The notes under the pieces: model-generated
Database searches by the model: none
The model's input: the letters and a program-made list of their open reading frames with translations, nothing else
Told to the model about the DNA's origin: nothing
Source of the DNA: Larix sibirica
Taxonomy: Eukaryota > Streptophyta > Pinopsida > Pinales > Pinaceae
Reading direction: 5' to 3'
Length of the DNA: 11,533 nucleotides
NCBI GenBank assembly: GCA_004151065.3
Contig: NWUY0300071144.1
Coordinates: forward strand, 1-11,533
Shown here: one piece after another, positions 7,916 to 11,533 of the stretch
Layout: each line of letters begins with the position of its first letter
How positions within the stretch are numbered: position 1 is the first letter of the stretch
Position numbers and translations under genes: made by a program

Positions 7916-8527
7916 ATGGTGTGGTCTCGATCGTTGCAGGGATGGATGAAGCTGAATTTTGATGGTGCATCTAAAGGTAATCCGGGGATGGCAGGCTATG
8001 GCGGGGTTATGCGGGATAATCAGGGCAAGGTCATGTACAGTTACTTCGGGCACCTGGGTCGTGAAACGAATAATGCTGCGGAATGTGAAGCCATGTTGCA
8101 TGGTCTGTGCATGGATACCAGATGTGGCGTGAAATGTTTAATTGTGGAGGGAGCCTTGAAAATAATGATTCAGATTGCCACTAAGCTTCTTAATGGGGCC
8201 TGGGTAGATAAGTTGGCGAAATCGTGGAGGATGGCGTGGAGAGTGACTTGTCTCAGCCAACTCATCCAGTCGTTTACCTCTATCACCTTCCAGCATGTTA
8301 GACGTAGTTCCAACTGTTTGGCTGATGTGTTAGCTAATCATGGTGCATGTGTTCTTCATGGTGGATGGGATGGGAATGCTTTGGATTTTTTGTCGGAATC
8401 GTGTCGACAGAAGTGTATGACGATCGCTGAAATCAACCGAGATGATGTGGCTCACGAGGATGGTGACAGTAGAGATCGATTTCCTGATAATCTGGTGGTT
8501 TTGACAGATGGTTTTTCGGCAACCTAG
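7916..8527 (+). pseudogene. LINE-B ORF2, RNase H domain with a lost catalytic Asp
   Basis: This open segment of frame 2 continues the ORF2 fragment and ends in the TAG at 8525-8527. RNase H removes RNA from the RNA-DNA hybrid. The sequence WMKLNFDGASKGNPGMAGYG fits the plant L1 RNase H very well. It carries the first Asp at 7961, TNNAAECEAM with Glu at 8081, and SSNCLADVLANHG with the last Asp at 8324. The third acid should lie in a GDS motif 64 residues after the first. Here the triplet 8153-8155 is GCC (Ala) in VEGALKIMIQ, so the site is predicted to be inactive. About 190 nt after the domain (to 8527) form an acidic tail with no known motif. The last 20 nt overlap ORF3 in the +1 frame. Confidence 0.9.
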
Positions 8528-9470
8528 TGTTATGTGCCATAGTTTGGCTTTTCGTAGATCTCCACCCATTGGTTATTATCATGTTATTAACTTGGAGCGT
8601 GAGAATTTTATGGCAGCCTGGTCTCTCACGTATCTCATGGGCCTTATGGAGCAAGAGTCTGAGTGTATGACGAGAGCGGAGGACATGGAGAATTATGAAA
8701 GAGGCTGGGTTATTATGACGAACTTTATGAACCAGGGTGGTAGCCTGTGTTTAAATTCTGAGGTTTGGAACATCTTTCGCACTTGTATTTTCAGTTTTGA
8801 TTGTGCCGATATTTTCCCGTGTGTTTGGTTTTCCAATTGGGAAGGTTTGGGTAATAATTTGGGTATTGAGAGTATGCCGCCAAGGGGGAGACCTAGCAGG
8901 AGGGGTAAACATGCTCATAGTCAGACGAGCAATGAGGAAAGGGGTAGTGGTGTTCAGTTTGGTCCGAGTAGGGACCAATGGAATGCAGCAACTACGGCTC
9001 TTTTCTATCGACGTTACTTCCCTCAGGAGGTGCAGGTGGCTATTGATAATGTTGAAGTGGATCTTTGAAGGAATGTTTGTGTACAGGAGGTGCCGTCTGA
9101 GGTAATTGCTTTATCGGATTGGATATAGGACCCTAGAAACACAAGGGGTCGTATGTCACTCTATAACTGGGTTGTTGCTATGCTTTGGTTCACTAAAAAC
9201 CTCATTGCAAAGTTGACAAAAACTCATGTGGATATCCTTTTCAGTTCTCAGCGTATGACTCACTTAGAAGAGCTGTGTAAGGATCATGCGGATGAATCCA
9301 AATGGATTCATATGAAATTAGACACTATGGCCATAGATATGGGTATGTCCTTTACTGATCGCCCCAAAAATGTGGTTAATCCTCGGGAGGTTCACCTCAA
9401 CGTGCTGATGAAGGAGACTGTGAAGCCACATATGGTGATTATTGATGATGAAGCTGGTCCATCAGCTTAG
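8508..9470 (+). pseudogene. LINE-B ORF3: extra reading frame after RNase H
   Basis: I do not recognise this product. Frame 3 runs 321 codons from the ATG at 8508 (+1 to ORF2, 20-nt overlap) to the TAG at 9468-9470, interrupted by TGA at 9066 and TAG at 9126. Without these it would encode about 320 residues. Residues 1-120 are rich in aromatic residues and Met (WSLTYLMGLM, WVIMTNFMN, FPCVWFSNWEG). Residues 123-138 are strongly basic (MPPRGRPSRRGKHAHSQ), suitable for nucleic-acid binding. The Met at 8874 inside this stretch could be an alternative start. Residues about 216-285 look helical (LYNWVVAMLWFTKNLIAKLT, MTHLEELCKDHADESKWIHM) and may form a coiled coil. The end is acidic (IIDDEAGPSA). 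The frame stays open over almost 1 kb apart from two point stops, so it is probably a former protein. LINE-A has an ORF3 in the same place. Confidence 0.6.
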
Positions 9471-9891
9471 TTCCATGCCTGCTCTATGTGGGACCGTTGC
9501 TGTGTTCTATTTTTCCTGGTTACGAATTTGTGCCTTCTTGATCGAGAGCTTGTTAGTATTTCCATGTTTCATCATGCTTTTTAGATACTGGAAGTAGGGT
9601 ATTGTCCAATGCCTATTATCTCGGCTTTATTTTGTATTAGGTTTGTAGGTATTGTCTCTTGATTTCGGCCTCTGGATCGGTATTACTGTTTTGTGCTTTA
9701 GGTCAGGTCTGCTTATACTGTTAAGTTCTGCTTTGAAGTTGCTCTATGGCTGGGTTTGGAATTATGTAGTTACGATTAATGCTGAGATCTATGGTGGTTC
9801 CTCTAGCACCTTGAATTATTGTAATGCTGAAGGATGTAATCTCGCTACCTTTTTAATAGAATGATACTGTTTTTTTTTGCTTAAAAAAAAA
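9471..9891 (+). other. LINE-B 3' UTR and poly(A) end
   Basis: T- and G-rich non-coding sequence between the ORF3 stop and nine A at 9883-9891. The terminal block CTTTTTAATAGAATGATACT (from 9849), then T9, GCTT and the A-tail parallels the 3' end of LINE-A. A 70-codon frame at 9652-9864 lies wholly in this UTR and is regarded as accidental. Confidence 0.75.
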
Positions 9892-9906
9892 TATCCATGT
9901 TCCAAT
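9890..9906 (+). repeat. Target-site duplication of LINE-B, right copy
   Basis: This is the partner of 7151-7167, 16 of 17 identical, directly abutting the A-tail. Confidence 0.85.
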
Positions 9907-9910
9907 GTAT

Positions 9911-10017
9911 TGGACTTGAAACCTTGGCTTTATTTGTCCATTGTTTGTATGTATGTTGACTAGATGGGTATTCAATTTTAGCTATTTCTAGTTTGAATTT
10001 AGCTAGATGAATTAATG
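9911..10017 (+). repeat. Direct repeat 3, copy a (107 bp)
   Basis: This matches 10831-10937 without gaps (offset 920), with 12 mismatches in 107 by hand count. Conserved pieces include CTTGGCTTTATTTGTCCATT, GGTATTCAATTTT and CTAGATGAATTAATG. It starts five bases after the LINE-B target-site duplication. It has no TG...CA ends. Confidence 0.88.
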
Positions 10018-10830
10018 ATAGAATTGCAATGTCTTTAGACATTGATTGCAGTGACTTTAGAGTATGTGATAGGATACTAGTATAACTTGAGATCTCCTAT
10101 ATAACTTTGGTTTCTTTGACTAATGTATAAGAATATCTCTTGTCTTAAGTAATTAGAATGTTTCCTTTATAATTAAATTCTTTTTTTTAGAACTAGATTT
10201 CTTGTAGTTGGTATTGTTTTAGAATAAAGAGTAGAAACTAGTATGTCTCCTTAGGAGAGAGAAAGTCTCTTCCTTTTAGAATAAAGCGTATCTTTAGGAA
10301 ATAGAGTTGTCAATATAGAGTTGGTTTATAAGTACAACTCTTATTTTAGTCTCTTAGAAAATATAATTAGTTTATTAAGAAAAGTTATTTAGTGAAGTCA
10401 CAACAAAAGTTATGAAGGTGGGGTAGTGAGAAATGAAGATGGCGATATGGGGAGATATTCTAAAGAATATAGAACAAAAACTATTGTTTAAAGGATTGTA
10501 ATTATTTTAATAAAAATGAAATTTTAGCAATTCATTGATTACAAGTTTAATGTTCATAAATTATAACTCTGAAAATCAACTATTGCAATTTTCTCCATAG
10601 TTGTAATTAAAAAAAACATTATCCTTTATTACAATAAATAAAAATATATATCAACTTTTTTACTAATAGAATAGAATGTGAGGCTTGCTTCCCACCCATT
10701 GAGAAGAAAGGACACCAATCAACTTGAACCCATTGTTGAACTTTGGTGCTCTCTTTGTTAAAAGACATAATATCACTTAAAGGTTATGTCTTGTGTAGAA
10801 TGTTTAGGAAACTAGTTGGTCTCGGTGGAT
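10018..10830. other. AT-rich DNA between the two copies of repeat 3
   Basis: No gene is seen. There is an 8-bp perfect hairpin at 10027-10044 (CAATGTCT TT AGACATTG) and a short duplicated phrase, TTTTAGAATAAAG.GTA, near 10217 and 10275. The stretch 10170-10390 (TATAAGTACAACTC..., repeated TCTC/TTAG phrases) has the feel of an old Copia-type LTR. I see no primer-binding site, polypurine tract or clean ends, so this stays unassigned. Confidence 0.4.
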
Positions 10831-10937
10831 TGGACCTGAAATCTTGGCTTTATTTGTCCATTGTTTAAATGTATCTTGACTAGATCGGTATTCAATTTTT
10901 TCTATTTCTGGTTTGACTTCAACTAGATGAATTAATG
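10831..10937 (+). repeat. Direct repeat 3, copy b (107 bp)
   Basis: This is the second copy of 9911-10017, about 89 % identical. It ends three bases before the ATG of the reading frame at 10941. Confidence 0.88.
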
Positions 10938-10940
10938 TAA

Positions 10941-11240
10941 ATGAGCTCATATTGTTGTGTAAATATTCAAGTAGAAGACAAATTTCACTACATGGAAAGA
11001 GAGGGGTCATCGCCTGAGGATTTGTTGGGTCGCTCTTTGAGGAAAAAACATTCAAGGAAATCTAATGATATAGTGCCATATGTTGAGGCAAGGACATCAA
11101 GATCAACACGCATTGGTGTTGATAACATGAAATTGTTGGATTCATATATAGAATCCAACCTATTGTATCATCTACAGTCATCTGATCACCAACCGAGTCA
11201 AAGGGCCATTGAGGTTTCTCCCATAACATCCTTTGGATAA
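10941..11240 (+). CDS. Unrecognised 99-codon reading frame, possible exon or transposon fragment
   Basis: The frame runs from ATG at 10941 to TAA at 11238-11240. The product is polar and Ser/Arg/Lys-rich (LGRSLRKKHSRKS, EARTSRSTRIGVDNMKLLDS) with no recognised domain, signal peptide or membrane segment. The frame stands out because it is open for 300 nt in AT-rich DNA. Downstream, GT at 11278 and a T-rich acceptor (T9 GTAG, AG at 11369-11370) could bound a 93-nt intron, but the frame has already closed before that donor. It may be a chance frame, a decayed exon, or part of an unknown transposon. The confidence is low. Confidence 0.25.
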   Translation: MSSYCCVNIQVEDKFHYMEREGSSPEDLLGRSLRKKHSRKSNDIVPYVEARTSRSTRIGVDNMKLLDSYIESNLLYHLQSSDHQPSQRAIEVSPITSFG

Positions 11241-11533
11241 TTTCTATCTCGACCATCTTCCATTGGTATAATTTCATGTAAATTTTATTTATGTTAATAT
11301 ACATCAATTGTAAGCTTGCACATGTTCAATAAGTATGTTTCTTTGCACACGATTGTGTTTTTTTTTGTAGCAGCTTGAGGTTCAATAGAGGGCCATAATC
11401 AGGTTGGGGATGAAGATCAACATGAATATCAAGAGAGGGTCAAAGTTTGAGCAACGACGGTATATGTTCATGTTACAACGTATTTTTCCACCTTGTGAGC
11501 ATTAGCACTCATTGGCCTCCATTATCCATTTAT
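11241..11533. other. Right edge, no gene established
   Basis: This is AT-rich up to about 11360. After the T9GTAG tract the composition changes to a less AT-rich stretch (11371-11430) that reads EGHNQVGDEDQHEYQERVKV in one frame before a stop. This is reminiscent of coding DNA but too short to name. Confidence 0.3.

Larger units (their letters stand above)
7168..9891 (+). mobile_element. LINE-B: 5'-truncated L1-type LINE with RNase H and ORF3
   Basis: The element is about 2.7 kb, bounded by a 17-bp target-site duplication and ending in nine A (9883-9891). It starts inside the region before the zinc-binding domain of ORF2, so the endonuclease and all RT catalytic motifs were lost on insertion. 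This is the common fate of L1 copies. The content is zf-RVT, linker, RNase H, ORF3 and 3' UTR. It is related to LINE-A (same domain order, same RNase H spacing) but too different to be a recent copy of it. The codons are peppered with stops, so it is not active. Confidence 0.9.

Noticed and set aside
8330-8978. Overlapping antisense frames opposite the end of LINE-B ORF2 and the start of ORF3
   Set aside because: There are several competing frames, none with a motif. The + strand has clear RNase H and a continuous ORF3.
9652-9864. 70-codon frame in the LINE-B 3' UTR
   Set aside because: It has a TTG start, is rich in Leu because of T-rich DNA, and lies between the ORF3 stop and the A-tail.
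9911-10937. LTR pair of a small TRIM-type retrotransposon
   Set aside because: There are no TG...CA termini, no primer-binding site after copy a, no purine tract before copy b and no flanking duplication.

Overview
The window looks like repeat-rich nuclear DNA of a land plant, probably a seed plant. It carries two decayed L1-type non-LTR retrotransposons (LINEs) on the + strand. Each has an RNase H domain of the plant 'archaea-like' type (FDGASKGN...G.GG...NN..E) after the reverse transcriptase and zinc-finger parts of ORF2. The rest is AT-rich and has no convincing host gene. A gymnosperm would fit, but the sequence does not settle the species.

LINE-A occupies about 1-4031 and its 5' part lies outside the window. 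It runs RT domain (motif A, an in-frame TAA, motif C FADD), thumb and C-C-H-C zinc-binding domain, then RNase H with all four catalytic acids. It is broken by one nonsense codon and two frameshifts. After the RNase H stop comes a further coding segment, called ORF3 here. It starts in the +1 frame inside the end of ORF2 and ends in a probable coiled coil with a basic KKKPR tail at 3792. ORF3 is scrambled by two sets of direct repeats, and an inserted piece at 2763-3079 is bracketed exactly by two single Ns. The element ends in a short 3' UTR and an A-rich tail at about 4017-4031.

Positions 4032-7150 are AT-rich and non-coding, with two small tandem duplications and an (AAT)n microsatellite.

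LINE-B (7168 to about 9891) is a 5'-truncated insertion flanked by a near-perfect 17-bp target-site duplication (7151-7167 and 9890-9906). It keeps the zinc-binding tail of the RT region, an RNase H whose third catalytic Asp is replaced by Ala, and its own ORF3 (8508-9470). This ORF3 again starts by overlapping the ORF2 stop in the +1 frame. ORF2 has no frameshift but four in-frame TAG codons, all in the context CTAG.

Positions 9907-11533 hold a 107-bp direct repeat in two copies 920 bp apart, AT-rich DNA between them, and one unrecognised 99-codon reading frame near the right edge.

The main point of interest is the extra reading frame downstream of RNase H in both LINEs. It shares the same overlap geometry in both, and in LINE-A its best-conserved stretch shows only synonymous differences between duplicate copies.
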